Assembly (NCBI RefSeq): GCF_900113765.1
Contig: NZ_FOQO01000005.1
Coordinates: 124,001 to 188,000, forward strand
DNA: 64,000 bases
From: Parapedobacter indicus
GTDB lineage: Bacteria; Bacteroidota; Bacteroidia; Sphingobacteriales; Sphingobacteriaceae
Direction of reading: 5' to 3'
Part shown: positions 54,184 to 63,387 of the stretch, piece by piece
Layout of the letters: the number at the start of each line of letters is the position of its first letter
Numbering within the stretch: the stretch's first letter is position 1
The notes under the pieces: generated by a model
Database searches by the model: none
What the model was told of the DNA's origin: nothing
What the model saw: the letters and a program-made list of their open reading frames with translations, nothing else
Program-made: the position numbers and the translations under genes

Positions 54184-54228
54184 GTTCCACGTGGAACATC
54201 GTATTGTTTTTAAGGTTCCACGTGGAAC
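54184..54228. other. Two tandem parS-like centromere sites
   Basis: GTTCCACGTGGAAC, a perfect 14-bp palindrome matching the ParB (parS) core consensus, occurs at 54184-54197 and 54215-54228. Spacing is 31 bp, about three helical turns. Both lie in the 60-bp gap between mnmG and the ABC-F gene. parS sites mark the origin-proximal chromosome region. Confidence 0.8.
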
Positions 54229-54229
54229 A

Positions 54230-56092
54230 TTATATATATTCTCCTAATTCAAGCCACCGTTCGGTTTTAGTATCCAATTCCTGATTTAGCCGCTCTATCT
54301 CTGTTGCAATATTAGTAAGCAGTAGGTGGTCGGTTGTGTTGGTTAACGCAAGTGTTTGCGTGGATATCTCTTGCTCTAGTTTTGGTATTGCCTCGTCAAG
54401 AAATTTATATTCTTCACGTTCTCGGAACGTTAATTTCCTTTTGACGTCCGATTGTGATGGTGGTGTTTCTATAATTCTATGTTCAATTTTCCGTTTATTC
54501 GCTTCAGCAATAGCTGCTTGCTCTTCCTTGTAATCTGCGTAATTACCGTTATAGATCGTTACTTTTCCGTTTCCATCGAAGATAAAGAGTTGCTCGGTTA
54601 ATCGATCAAGTAAATAACGATCGTGTGAAACTAATAAAAGAACACCTGGATAGTTTAGTAAAAACGACTCCAGAATATTTAATGTATCGATATCCAAGTC
54701 ATTAGCGGGTTCATCCAGAATCAAGAAATTTGGATTCTGTATTAATACGCGCATCAATTGCAGCCGCTTGCGCTCGCCTCCACTCAGTTTGCTGACGTGA
54801 CCAAATTGCTTTTCGGGAGGGAAAAGAAATAACGTGAGTAGCTGCGAAGCGGTAAGCTCGTCTCCATTGGCCATCCGGATATATTCAGCAACGGATTTCA
54901 CGACATCAATCACCCGGTCTTCTTCTTGTACGACGAGCCCCCCTTGTCGATAATATCCGAAGACAGTTGTTTCTCCTACCTCGATGTTGCCGGCGTCGGG
55001 TCGTTCAACCGAGGTGATCAGGTTAAGAAAGGTGGACTTTCCTGTTCCATTCCGGCCTGCTAAGCCAATGCGGTCACCTTTTTTGAACACATACGAGAAA
55101 TTTTCGATGAGTAGCTTATTTCCAAAGCTTTTGAAGATTTTTTCCAATTCGAGGATTTTGCTTCCTTGCCTACTTATTTTAACACTTAACTGCAAGTCGC
55201 TTTGCTTCCCTTGGGTTTTTGTCTTCTCTTCCAATTCATAAAAAGCATCAATCCGGGCCTTCGATTTGGTTCCCCTCGCCTGCGGTTGCCGCCGCATCCA
55301 TTCCAACTCTCTTCGCAGCAGATTCCGGTTCCGTTCCAGAAGTACCTGCTCCGCTTCCTCCCGTTCGGCCTTCTTTTCAAGGTAATACCGATAGTTGCCC
55401 GAATACGCGGTTATCCGTCCCTTGTCCAGCTCGCGGATTTCCGTACATACCGCATCCAGAAAATAACGGTCGTGGGTAACCAATAATACCGTTTTTTGAC
55501 CCATGGTTAATAACTTTTCCAGCCATTCAATGGTTTCGATATCCAAGTGATTAGTGGGCTCGTCAAGAATGTAGACGTCCGGCTCGTCAATGAGTAATTT
55601 TGCCAGGGCCAGGCGTTTTTTCTGACCTCCGGATAGCGTATCGATTGCCTGTGAGAAATCGGTGATTTGAAGCCGGGTAAGAATACTCTTGATGTTATGT
55701 TCGTATTCCCACGCGTCAATTGCGCTGATCTGGTCACTTAAACTAGCCAATTTTCGTGGATCGGCATCGGGATCGGAAACTAGCTCTTCGTACGCGCGGA
55801 TGAGCTGTTGCTGTTGGTTGTCTGTGCTGTATATGAAGTCGTTGATTGATTTAAAGGCGTTAAAGGTTGGGTCTTGGGAAAGAAAGCCGATGCGGGCTCC
55901 CTTTTCCTTGGCGACGATCCCTTCCAGCGGATCAAGTTGGCCGGCAAGGATACTCAGCAGCGACGACTTACCCGTTCCATTGGCTCCCACAAGGGCTACG
56001 CGATCCCCCTTTTGTAATCCGAAATGGAGATTTTTAAATAACCACCTATCGTGGTAGCTGTGTCCTAACCGTTCGGTTGATACTATATTCAC
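54230..56092 (-). CDS. ABC-F family ATPase (Uup-like)
   Basis: A 620-residue soluble protein with two ABC domains: Walker A GANGTGKSS (~37-45) and GRNGTGKST (~345), signatures LSGGQKKRLALAKLL and LSGGERKRLQLMRVL, and Walker B ILDEPTNHLDIE and ILDEPANDLDID. The C-terminal ~80 residues form a coiled coil as in Uup. Such proteins act on ribosomes or DNA junctions; no membrane domain is present. The start is GTG 56092, overlapping the preceding stop by 4 nt (GTGA). Confidence 0.92.
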   Translation of the reverse strand: MNIVSTERLGHSYHDRWLFKNLHFGLQKGDRVALVGANGTGKSSLLSILAGQLDPLEGIVAKEKGARIGFLSQDPTFNAFKSINDFIYSTDNQQQQLIRAYEELVSDPDADPRKLASLSDQISAIDAWEYEHNIKSILTRLQITDFSQAIDTLSGGQKKRLALAKLLIDEPDVYILDEPTNHLDIETIEWLEKLLTMGQKTVLLVTHDRYFLDAVCTEIRELDKGRITAYSGNYRYYLEKKAEREEAEQVLLERNRNLLRRELEWMRRQPQARGTKSKARIDAFYELEEKTKTQGKQSDLQLSVKISRQGSKILELEKIFKSFGNKLLIENFSYVFKKGDRIGLAGRNGTGKSTFLNLITSVERPDAGNIEVGETTVFGYYRQGGLVVQEEDRVIDVVKSVAEYIRMANGDELTASQLLTLFLFPPEKQFGHVSKLSGGERKRLQLMRVLIQNPNFLILDEPANDLDIDTLNILESFLLNYPGVLLLVSHDRYLLDRLTEQLFIFDGNGKVTIYNGNYADYKEEQAAIAEANKRKIEHRIIETPPSQSDVKRKLTFREREEYKFLDEAIPKLEQEISTQTLALTNTTDHLLLTNIATEIERLNQELDTKTERWLELGEYI

Positions 56093-56751
56093 GTTATGTT
56101 CCTCATTTCATTCCCATAGTAGATATGGGTTCCATTCCTATCCTGTTGTGCGACCCGGTACATCGCATGAGCTACTGTGGTTGCTGGGATACTTCGATAT
56201 CGCTTCCATCCACCCACTAGTAACGGATTGACAATCGAAAACAATCCTTCCGAAAGCCTTTCCACCCACCTCGCCTCATTTCGTCGTCCTGTAAGTAAAG
56301 ACGGCCGGAAAATATGCAGTTTTTTATATCTTACGGCAGCTAGATCCCGCTCGGTCTCACCTTTTATCCGGAGGTAGAAATTTGACGAGCCGGCATTGGC
56401 GCCTACTGCAGAAACGAAAAGAAAGCCTTTCGCGCCATTTTCTTTAGCAAGGGTTGCAGCCCTTAGCGGATAATCGTGGTCGACACGGTAATAGTCCTGT
56501 AAATTAGGGGTTTTCTTCCGTGTCGTACCCAGACAACAAAACACATCTGTTGCTACAAGTTGCTCTTTAATGTTATTAAGTGATTGTAAATCAGCTACTA
56601 ACAACATTAGCTTTGGGTGCTTGATACCCATGTCACGGCGTGTCACGACGATGACTTGGCCATACTCAGGACTACCCAGCAGTTCGCGTAGCAGCTGTCT
56701 GCCGATGAGCCCCGTCGCGCCGAATACCAAAGCTGATTTCTGAGCCGTCAT
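56089..56751 (-). CDS. NAD(P)-binding Rossmann protein (HTATIP2/TIP30-like)
   Basis: A 220-residue atypical SDR. The cofactor motif is LVFGATGLIGRQLLREL (~7-23). VFCCLGTTRKKTPNLQDYYR and FLFVSAVGANAGSSNFYLRIKGETE are typical of the TIP30/YwnB-like group. A -7 box TATTTTTG (56762-56769) sits 10 nt before ATG 56751, which fixes the start; the open frame reaches 56826. It is coupled to the ABC-F gene. Confidence 0.88.
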   Translation of the reverse strand: MTAQKSALVFGATGLIGRQLLRELLGSPEYGQVIVVTRRDMGIKHPKLMLLVADLQSLNNIKEQLVATDVFCCLGTTRKKTPNLQDYYRVDHDYPLRAATLAKENGAKGFLFVSAVGANAGSSNFYLRIKGETERDLAAVRYKKLHIFRPSLLTGRRNEARWVERLSEGLFSIVNPLLVGGWKRYRSIPATTVAHAMYRVAQQDRNGTHIYYGNEMRNIT

Positions 56752-56872
56752 AAAGTTCCTGCAAAAATACGGAATTATATGAGCATTAGAGAGATCACCT
56801 GAAATTGACCTACCCTTCCCTGACAAAAAACAGAAAAGAAACGCTTATATAACGGACTTAATTGTGAATTTA

Positions 56873-56914
56873 GTCGTCTTTCGGTCGTCTCACAATCGTT
56901 TTTTGGTCGTCTTA
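56873..56914. repeat. Short repeated GGTCGTCT segment
   Basis: GTCGTCT-type units occur at 56873-56880, 56883-56890 and 56905-56914, followed by the inverse ACGACC just after. They lie in the 309-bp gap 56752-57060 between divergent genes. The rest of the gap shows no gene; significance unknown. Confidence 0.3.
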
Positions 56915-57060
56915 TGAACGACCGATAAATGATCATTACTGTACAAAGAGATCTCAGAGCCGGTTTTTATGCCGATGTATTTCCGTTAAATTTCCCTCTT
57001 TTGTTGGAGCTTTCTGTGGAATTTATTATCTTGCGTTCTCCGAAACTAACCGAATAGACC

Positions 57061-57705
57061 ATGGGAACCATTAACGATGGAATCAACGGCCCCTTTCGGG
57101 GCAAAGCCGGTAGCGTCATCGGTAGCAACTGGCGTAAAGTCAATTATATCAAGGGATTACCGCGCTTTAAAAACAAGCGGGCTGCATCTACTGACCAATT
57201 GCTGGAACGTAAGAAATTCGCCCTCCTCAACCGTTTTTTCGATCCGATTTCTACGGTATTGGAAATCGGTTTCAGACAGTTTACAAGTCGCGCTACCGGT
57301 AAAAACGTAGCTATTCGTTATAATTATGACCATGCGTTCCAAATCGATGAAACGCATGTAACGCTCGACTATCCGGCATTGCAGTTCAGTCACGGCTCAC
57401 TTTTCACAGCAGGTGACGAACAGGCATGGGTGGATGGCGATACGCTTCACATTACCTGGGATCCGGATATGTACGGCATGGGAAGATCGCTGGATGACAC
57501 GGCACGTATGGTACTTTACGAGGAGATCCGGGGAATTTTTTATTCCGTTGGCCGTCCGCTGCGTCATGAAGGCGCTACACAGTTTGTGAATAAAGTGCTG
57601 ACACAGCGTCCGCTTAAGCTTCACCTCTGGCTTTTCTTTGTTGACCGAGCGGGAAAACAGGTTTCCAAAACGGTGTATATTCCCATAGCGAATCCGGAGT
57701 CTTAA
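57061..57705 (+). CDS. DUF6266-family protein
   Basis: A 214-residue protein with the typical DUF6266 opening: IND GINGPFRGKAGSVIGSN then RKVNYIKGLPRF. The middle LNRFFDPISTVLEIGFRQF and NYDHAFQIDETHVTLDYPAL and the beta-rich C-terminus match the family, which is abundant in Sphingobacteriaceae. No signal peptide. Function unknown. A paralogue follows after 10 nt. Confidence 0.8.
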   Translation: MGTINDGINGPFRGKAGSVIGSNWRKVNYIKGLPRFKNKRAASTDQLLERKKFALLNRFFDPISTVLEIGFRQFTSRATGKNVAIRYNYDHAFQIDETHVTLDYPALQFSHGSLFTAGDEQAWVDGDTLHITWDPDMYGMGRSLDDTARMVLYEEIRGIFYSVGRPLRHEGATQFVNKVLTQRPLKLHLWLFFVDRAGKQVSKTVYIPIANPES

Positions 57706-57715
57706 CAAAAACGAC

Positions 57716-58282
57716 ATGGATATTGATTTTTTCTACGACAGAAGTAAACCGAAAAAGAAGGAACAGTCGTATGGGAGACTAGCGGTACAGCAGCGGATGC
57801 GGCTGGCGATGGCATTTCTCCATCCCCTACGGCCGATCATCGCGGAGAGCTGGCTGAACCAGGGCAAAGGCAACCGTAGCAAGGCTTTTGGACAGGCACT
57901 GAAAGCGTTGATGCAGGAAGCCATGGAGGGGCACTATCCCGACCAACGCATTGCGGCCGAACGCGTGCTGGTTAGTTCCGGGCTATTGCCAGCGATTCAT
58001 GTGGAGGATGTGGTGTGTGGTGACCGTGTGCTGGAGGTTTATTTCTCGGATGAATCGACGCCTATGGCCAGCAGCACCGATGAAGTAGTGTTGGTTGTTT
58101 ACAGTCCCGAAGTAGGCGTTGCGGGCCGAAATACTGAAGTGTTTTTCCGGAAAGACGGCCATATCCGTTTGAAGTTACCTGCTCAACTGCGGTCCCAACG
58201 TTTCCATACCTACCTATTCCTGCATAATATGAAGAAAAAGCAGTTCAGCAGAAGTGTCTACCTCGGACAATTGGAAGGTTGA
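57716..58282 (+). CDS. DUF6266-like paralogue lacking the N-terminal segment
   Basis: A 188-residue protein resembling the previous one from its residue ~45 on: MAFLHPLRPIIAESWLNQGK, then a helical stretch, YPDQRIAAERVLVSSGLLPA, and a beta-rich end ending FSRSVYLGQLEG. The G/R-rich opening of the family is replaced by MDIDFFYDRSKPKKKEQ. A tandem duplication with loss of the N-terminus is the simplest reading. Function unknown. Confidence 0.7.
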   Translation: MDIDFFYDRSKPKKKEQSYGRLAVQQRMRLAMAFLHPLRPIIAESWLNQGKGNRSKAFGQALKALMQEAMEGHYPDQRIAAERVLVSSGLLPAIHVEDVVCGDRVLEVYFSDESTPMASSTDEVVLVVYSPEVGVAGRNTEVFFRKDGHIRLKLPAQLRSQRFHTYLFLHNMKKKQFSRSVYLGQLEG

Positions 58283-58296
58283 TACAACCTGGAGGA

Positions 58297-58683
58297 TTAA
58301 TTCAATCGGTGGGGTGCAATCAGATCGAATTTTGGGATTTTTACTTCGAAGAGACTGCCGTCAAATTCGCGTAGCATTTGATACGTACCTGTCATGGTGC
58401 CCATATCGCTTTTCAGGTTGCAACCCGACACATATTCGTGTTGTTCTCCGGGGTCGATGATGGGTTGCACGCCGACAACCCCCTCTCCCTCCACTTCCCG
58501 GCGGGTACCGTTAGAGTCGAAGATGTACCAATGGCGACGCAAGAGCTGCACACTGTAGTCTCCCAGGTTTTCAATGACAATTCGATACGCAAACATATAG
58601 TGTTCGTTTTCCGGATTGGAATATTCAGGCTGATAGACCGTTTCAACCGAAACTTTTACCCCGTCTGTAATTTGCGTGGCCAT
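58297..58683 (-). CDS. apaG: ApaG-domain protein
   Basis: A 128-residue single-domain ApaG protein of fibronectin-like fold. RHWYIFDSNGTRREVEGEGV and GVQPIIDPGEQHEYVSGC are hallmark segments. It is linked to metal efflux and nucleotide signalling in enterobacteria; the biochemical role is unclear. It is convergent with the DUF6266 pair. Confidence 0.93.
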   Translation of the reverse strand: MATQITDGVKVSVETVYQPEYSNPENEHYMFAYRIVIENLGDYSVQLLRRHWYIFDSNGTRREVEGEGVVGVQPIIDPGEQHEYVSGCNLKSDMGTMTGTYQMLREFDGSLFEVKIPKFDLIAPHRLN

Positions 58684-58749
58684 GTGCGTAAGCGGTATTT
58701 GTCGGCCAATTTAGCAAATGTCGGCCAATAAGTAAAGTACAATTTTCAC

Positions 58750-58757
58750 TACCTTTG
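58750..58757 (+). promoter_or_regulatory. -7 box of the RsmI-like gene
   Basis: TACCTTTG, an exact TAnnTTTG, ends 5 nt before ATG 58763. Confidence 0.6.
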
Positions 58758-58762
58758 CCCTC

Positions 58763-59470
58763 ATGTCCTACGGAACGCTGTACCTGATTCCTGTGCCATT
58801 GGCTGACGAAGCCGCTGCTGCGTCTTATACCCCCTATTTGGTCCAGGTGGTGAATGCCATCGATGAGTACATCGTGGAGAATGAAAAGACAGCGCGGAAG
58901 TTCCTGAAACAGGCGGGTATTCAGCGACCACAAAATGAGCTGACCTTACATGATTACGGCAAACACGCCAGAAATAATGGAGGAGTGACCGATTATTTTG
59001 CCGGATTGTTATCGGGCAAGGATGTGGGCCTCATGAGCGAAGCGGGGTGTCCCGGCGTGGCAGATCCAGGTGCAGACATTGTAGCGGAAGCGCACCGCAA
59101 AGGAATTCCGGTAGTTCCACTGGTAGGGCCGAGTTCCATTTTGCTGGCGCTGATGGCCTCCGGATTTAACGGGCAAAGCTTTGTTTTCCACGGATACCTG
59201 CCCATTGACAAGGGTGAGCGGGCCAAGAAAATCAAGGCAATGGAGCAGCAGGCACAGCGGGAAAAGCAGACGCAGATTTTTATCGAAACGCCCTTCCGCA
59301 ACCAGCAGCTGCTGACGGAAATCCTGCGTATCAGCAAGCCGCAGACGCGCCTGTGTGTGGCCTGTAACCTAACGTCGACCGACCAGCAGATTGTCAGTCA
59401 GCCGATTCATCAATGGAAAAAGGAAAATTACGATTTCCAGAAGAAGCCGGCCATTTTCCTTCTCTTCTGA
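58763..59470 (+). CDS. RsmI-like SAM-dependent methyltransferase
   Basis: A 235-residue tetrapyrrole-methylase-fold protein of the RsmI group, which 2'-O-methylates 16S rRNA C1402. Core motifs are GLMSEAGCPGVADPGADIV (classical SDAGTPGISDPG form) and VPLVGPSSILLALMASGFNG. It lacks the extra C-terminal domain of E. coli RsmI. Its substrate is inferred from the family. The downstream FAD gene's longest frame overlaps its 3' end by 58 nt. Confidence 0.88.
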   Translation: MSYGTLYLIPVPLADEAAAASYTPYLVQVVNAIDEYIVENEKTARKFLKQAGIQRPQNELTLHDYGKHARNNGGVTDYFAGLLSGKDVGLMSEAGCPGVADPGADIVAEAHRKGIPVVPLVGPSSILLALMASGFNGQSFVFHGYLPIDKGERAKKIKAMEQQAQREKQTQIFIETPFRNQQLLTEILRISKPQTRLCVACNLTSTDQQIVSQPIHQWKKENYDFQKKPAIFLLF

Positions 59471-61068
59471 CTGTGGAATCCGTCCGACATACCGATGTGC
59501 TTATTGTAGGGGCAGGCCCTTCGGGACTCATGATGGCGGCACAACTGCTGCGCTTCGGCATACAACCCACAATCATCGACGCAAAACCCGGACCAGACCG
59601 GACATCCAAAGCCATTGCGGTACATGCCAGGTCGCTGGAAATGTTTCGGCAGATCGGACTGGCCGACGCATTAATGGCCCAGGGTAACACCAGTTATGGC
59701 GTGCAGCTGCAACGAGGCACGAAGCAATTAGGCGGGCTGGATTTCGCACAGATGGATCAACCTGAGACAGCATTTCCCTTCGTCTACCTGGTTGGTCAAG
59801 ATAAGACGGAAAAATTGCTGATTGACCGGCTCACGGAAAATGCTTGCCCAGTGAGGTGGGAAACACAACTGGTGTCCCTCAGGCAGGACGATAAGGAGGC
59901 CGCTGTGGAACTGAAGCACGATGGGAAGGTTCAACAGTGGGCGTGCAAATGGGTTATCGGAGCCGATGGAGCAAACAGTGCCGTAAGGGCACATATCAAT
60001 ATCGCTTTTGAAGGAAAAAGCTATCCGGGGCAGTTTTTTCTAGCGGATGTGCAGGTCAATGGAGCGGATCATCGGCGGGTTCATTTCTTTTTATCGGCAA
60101 CAGGTTTTCTCGGGGTATTTCCATACGGATCGGAAGGCCGATACCGGCTTATGGGGCCATTGCCAGTTTTGGAATCAAAAAAGGAGGCCCCTATCCAGTA
60201 TGCCGACGTGAAGGCACTGGTCGACGAGGCGGTGGGTTTCGAATTTCCGGTAAACCGATGCCTCTGGATCAACCGGTTTTTTCTCCATAAACGGATTGCA
60301 GAGTCCTTTGCCCGCCAACGCAGTTTTCTGATCGGCGATGCGGCGCATATCCATTCGCCCATCGGCGGACAGGGAATGAACAGTGGAATGCAGGATGCGG
60401 CAAACCTCGCATGGAAGTTGGCTGGAGTCATATCCGGACGGTTGGATTTCCGGTTGTTGCATACCTATCAGGAGGAGCGGTTGCCGGTGGCTAAGGCAAC
60501 GTTACGGGATACTGATCGTGCATTTGGATGGATAAGGGCCATGCCTTTTTGGTTAACGTCATTAACTGATCTCTTCTTTGTTTGGGTAATTCGTTACATC
60601 GGCCATAGGCCCGGTTGGCTAAAGCGAATGTTTGAGGAACTGGCCCAGCTGAACATCCATTACCGCAAGGCAACCCTTTCCGTGCATTATGCGACCGGTC
60701 GGCGTGTGCAGGCCGGAGACCGTCTCCCCTTCCTGCCCGTATTTGATGAGAAGGCCAAAAAGCAGACCGACCTGCATCGTTGGTGCGAAAAGCCCGGCTT
60801 TGTGCTTTTGGTGCTGGGCACGGTAGGTGCTCATCAGCTCCATGTTGTCGGACAATGGATGCGGCAGAAATATCCCCGAACGATGCATCTGTATTACCTG
60901 CCCTTTTCATCACAAAATCAGTTGGTGTTTGATGCGTTTGAAGTCAAACCGGATGGTACGAAAGCCGTACTTATCCGGCCGGATATGTATATCGGCTACA
61001 TCAATGATGTGCTGAATGTAGGTTTGATCGATACGTATATGGAAGAGGTACTGGGATGGATTTCATAG
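59413..61068 (+). CDS. FAD-dependent aromatic monooxygenase-like protein
   Basis: A flavoprotein of up to 551 residues of the FAD_binding_3 (PheA/TetX-like) family. The FAD motif DVLIVGAGPSGLMMAAQLL, then GADGANSAVRAHI, and GDAAHIHSPIGGQGMNSGMQ are visible; the C-terminus has a thioredoxin-like ending. The start is uncertain: ATG 59413 overlaps the upstream gene; GTG 59473, 2 nt after its stop, gives a shorter, more usual N-terminus. The substrate is unknown. Confidence 0.85.
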   Translation: MEKGKLRFPEEAGHFPSLLTVESVRHTDVLIVGAGPSGLMMAAQLLRFGIQPTIIDAKPGPDRTSKAIAVHARSLEMFRQIGLADALMAQGNTSYGVQLQRGTKQLGGLDFAQMDQPETAFPFVYLVGQDKTEKLLIDRLTENACPVRWETQLVSLRQDDKEAAVELKHDGKVQQWACKWVIGADGANSAVRAHINIAFEGKSYPGQFFLADVQVNGADHRRVHFFLSATGFLGVFPYGSEGRYRLMGPLPVLESKKEAPIQYADVKALVDEAVGFEFPVNRCLWINRFFLHKRIAESFARQRSFLIGDAAHIHSPIGGQGMNSGMQDAANLAWKLAGVISGRLDFRLLHTYQEERLPVAKATLRDTDRAFGWIRAMPFWLTSLTDLFFVWVIRYIGHRPGWLKRMFEELAQLNIHYRKATLSVHYATGRRVQAGDRLPFLPVFDEKAKKQTDLHRWCEKPGFVLLVLGTVGAHQLHVVGQWMRQKYPRTMHLYYLPFSSQNQLVFDAFEVKPDGTKAVLIRPDMYIGYINDVLNVGLIDTYMEEVLGWIS

Positions 61069-61073
61069 CATCC

Positions 61074-61631
61074 TTATTTTTCTATCCCTGAATACTTTTT
61101 GTAGATAGCCCGATAGCCGAACATCCGCCCGATGGGAGCTACGGTATGCATCAAAAACTTTTGTACACCAATTGGAATGTCTGCAAGGTACGTCTTGCTT
61201 TCGAGGTATTTCAATGTCACTAATTCTTGAACAAGTCCGAATTTGCCATTTTTACTTTTACCGTCAGCCGCGAGCCCAACCAAGTTTTCAATCAGGTAAT
61301 CGAAATCCAGAGCTGGTTTTACGGAATGTATGTAAACCAGTTCCTCCTCGCTATTGTTGTAATGATTATGTGGTGTGTTTTTCGGGAAGGCTATTTTTTC
61401 ACCGGCCGCGAATGTCGTTGATTTACCATCTTTGAAGATGGTTAGCTGGCCGGATATGATTTCAAATGTCTCATCTTGGAAAACATGGCGGTGATTTGGC
61501 ACAAGCGGACCTTTACTTTTTATGGTCGCCCTCATGGTCACCGCAACGCCGTTGGTATCTTTGGCTGTTTCAAGAAACTCATAAGAGTCGCCCGTCGCTG
61601 GGTTTGTGATGATTTGTCCTTTCGTTGGCAT
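61074..61631 (-). CDS. Cupin-domain protein
   Basis: A 185-residue protein with one cupin barrel at about 35-110. The metal-site residues are in VPNHRHVFQDETFEIISGQL and KNTPHNHYNNSEEELVYIH. A helical tail follows. The cofactor and reaction are unknown. Convergent with the monooxygenase gene. Confidence 0.85.
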   Translation of the reverse strand: MPTKGQIITNPATGDSYEFLETAKDTNGVAVTMRATIKSKGPLVPNHRHVFQDETFEIISGQLTIFKDGKSTTFAAGEKIAFPKNTPHNHYNNSEEELVYIHSVKPALDFDYLIENLVGLAADGKSKNGKFGLVQELVTLKYLESKTYLADIPIGVQKFLMHTVAPIGRMFGYRAIYKKYSGIEK

Positions 61632-61811
61632 GGCTTCTTTTGTTTAAGTTTAAATATAGTAGTTTTTTTAAGCGTTCGTTTAGGCTTGTGACCTGTGCTT
61701 CAGCCAGGCAAAGATATGTATTTGTTGTCAAGTTGTTAAGAAGTGTAAAGGGCATCTTTCAGTTAAATTTTAGTAGGTTTGTAATGGAGCAATACGTTGA
61801 TAGATTTACCT

Positions 61812-61819
61812 TATTTTTG
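61812..61819 (+). promoter_or_regulatory. -7 box of the secreted propeller-like gene
   Basis: TATTTTTG ends only 2 nt before ATG 61822, so transcripts should begin at or after the start codon; a leaderless mRNA is expected. Confidence 0.5.
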
Positions 61820-61821
61820 AA

Positions 61822-62631
61822 ATGATTCGTTTTCAACTGTTTTTATTTTTGATGTCTTTTATCGGAAGTAGTAATCTGGTAATGGGGCAACGATCGAAAG
61901 AGTTAACCGTTTTCAATGTACCAAAAGCACAACAAGCGGTGGCAGTGGATAACGATCATTTTTATGTGATAAATAATAAGACGATCACGAAACACGATAA
62001 GAAGAGCGGCGAACTGATAGCGCGTTTCGATGGAACATCGCTTGGCTTGCATCATCTAAATAGCGGCGTGGTTTATCACGGCAAGTTATATTGCGCACAT
62101 TCAAACTTTCCGGAGCTTCCCATGAAGAGTTCTGTTGAAGTGTTTGATACACGGACAATGAAACATGCATCTAGCTACAGTTTAGGCATTTCAGTTTATG
62201 GATCCCTGACCTGGATAGACTATGACGAGCGAAGTAAACAATGGTATATGGGATTTGCCCACTATTCGGATGAAAAGCTACGTACCGATGAGCGCGATAA
62301 TCGGTGGACGACAGTTGTACAATATGACCGTAATTGGCATAGTAAACAGTCTTGGACGTTTCCTGAACACATCGTTGAAGCATTTAAAGACCACAGTAAT
62401 TCGGGAGGTTCGATTGGCCCGGATGGTTATTTTTATTGTACTGGACATGACAATGGTGAACTATATGTGTTGGAAATACCCCAATCGGGGTATACGCTTC
62501 GGCATATTGCGACAATCCCGGCGCCTATACATGGCCAGGGGGTGGCCATTGATCGATCGATCAAAGACGCATCTGTCTTTTACGGGATACGACGGGCGAC
62601 GAATGAGGTAGTTTCATTTGAGGTTAATTGA
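61822..62631 (+). CDS. Secreted protein, beta-propeller-like, unrecognised
   Basis: A 269-residue protein with a signal peptide (MIRFQLFLFLMSFIGSS, cleaved near residue 22). Repeated blade-like strands occur: FYVINNKTITKHDKKSGELI, LYCAHSNFPELPMKSSVEVF and YVLEIPQSGYTLRHIATIPA. A propeller fold is likely. No firm family. It is cotranscribed with the alpha/beta hydrolase that starts 1 nt after its stop. Confidence 0.65.
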   Translation: MIRFQLFLFLMSFIGSSNLVMGQRSKELTVFNVPKAQQAVAVDNDHFYVINNKTITKHDKKSGELIARFDGTSLGLHHLNSGVVYHGKLYCAHSNFPELPMKSSVEVFDTRTMKHASSYSLGISVYGSLTWIDYDERSKQWYMGFAHYSDEKLRTDERDNRWTTVVQYDRNWHSKQSWTFPEHIVEAFKDHSNSGGSIGPDGYFYCTGHDNGELYVLEIPQSGYTLRHIATIPAPIHGQGVAIDRSIKDASVFYGIRRATNEVVSFEVN

Positions 62632-62632
62632 T

Positions 62633-63379
62633 ATGCGTAAATTCATGTATTTATGGCTGATGGTCGGCCTGTTACTGACCACCGGCGTGCAGGCGCAGCA
62701 GACCTACGTGCTTGTGCATGGCGCATGGGGTGGCGGTTGGTCTTTTAAACAAACGGATTCATTGCTCCGCTTGCAGGGAAATATTGTCTACCGCCCTACC
62801 CTGTCGGGCTTGGGCGAACGGGTGCATTTGGCGTCGCCTGAGATCGACTTACGTACGCACATCGCCGACGTGGTTAACACCATCCTGTTCGAAAACCTGC
62901 ACGATGTGGTTTTGTTGGGGCACAGCTACGGGGGAATGGTGGTAACCGGCGTGGCCGACAGCATCCCGGAACGGATCAAGCAGTTGATTTATCTGGATGC
63001 CTTTGTACCGGAAGATGGGCAAAGTGTAGCCACCGCACATGGACAGGAAAGGACGGGTAGGGAAATGCCGGCCAAAGATGGCTTGATTCACCCGTTCTGG
63101 AACACGGATAGCCTGGCTTTCCCTCGGGATGTGCCGCAACCGGCGAAGACATTTTCCCAGCCGCTTCCACTGAAAAACAAAGATCGGCTGGAAATACCGA
63201 CTGCGTATATTTTGACTTACGAGGGCGATGATCCCGGGAAAGATGCGTTTGCCTTTTTCGCCGACCGGGCAAAAGGGTACGGCTGGGAAATCATTCACAT
63301 GCAGGCCGGTCATAATCCACAGATGAATATGCCCGATAAGCTGGCGGAATTGCTCGGTAAAGTTGGGCGTGAAAAGTAA
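62633..63379 (+). CDS. Secreted alpha/beta hydrolase
   Basis: A 248-residue alpha/beta-hydrolase-fold esterase with a signal peptide (cleaved near VQAQ, residue ~22). The oxyanion region is VHGAWGGGWSF and the nucleophile elbow GHSYGG has Ser98. The Asp in YEGDDPGKD and His in MQAGHNPQMN complete the triad. The substrate is unknown. ATG 62633 is used; a TTG at 62618 overlaps the previous gene. Confidence 0.9.
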   Translation: MRKFMYLWLMVGLLLTTGVQAQQTYVLVHGAWGGGWSFKQTDSLLRLQGNIVYRPTLSGLGERVHLASPEIDLRTHIADVVNTILFENLHDVVLLGHSYGGMVVTGVADSIPERIKQLIYLDAFVPEDGQSVATAHGQERTGREMPAKDGLIHPFWNTDSLAFPRDVPQPAKTFSQPLPLKNKDRLEIPTAYILTYEGDDPGKDAFAFFADRAKGYGWEIIHMQAGHNPQMNMPDKLAELLGKVGREK

Positions 63380-63387
63380 GAGGAGCG

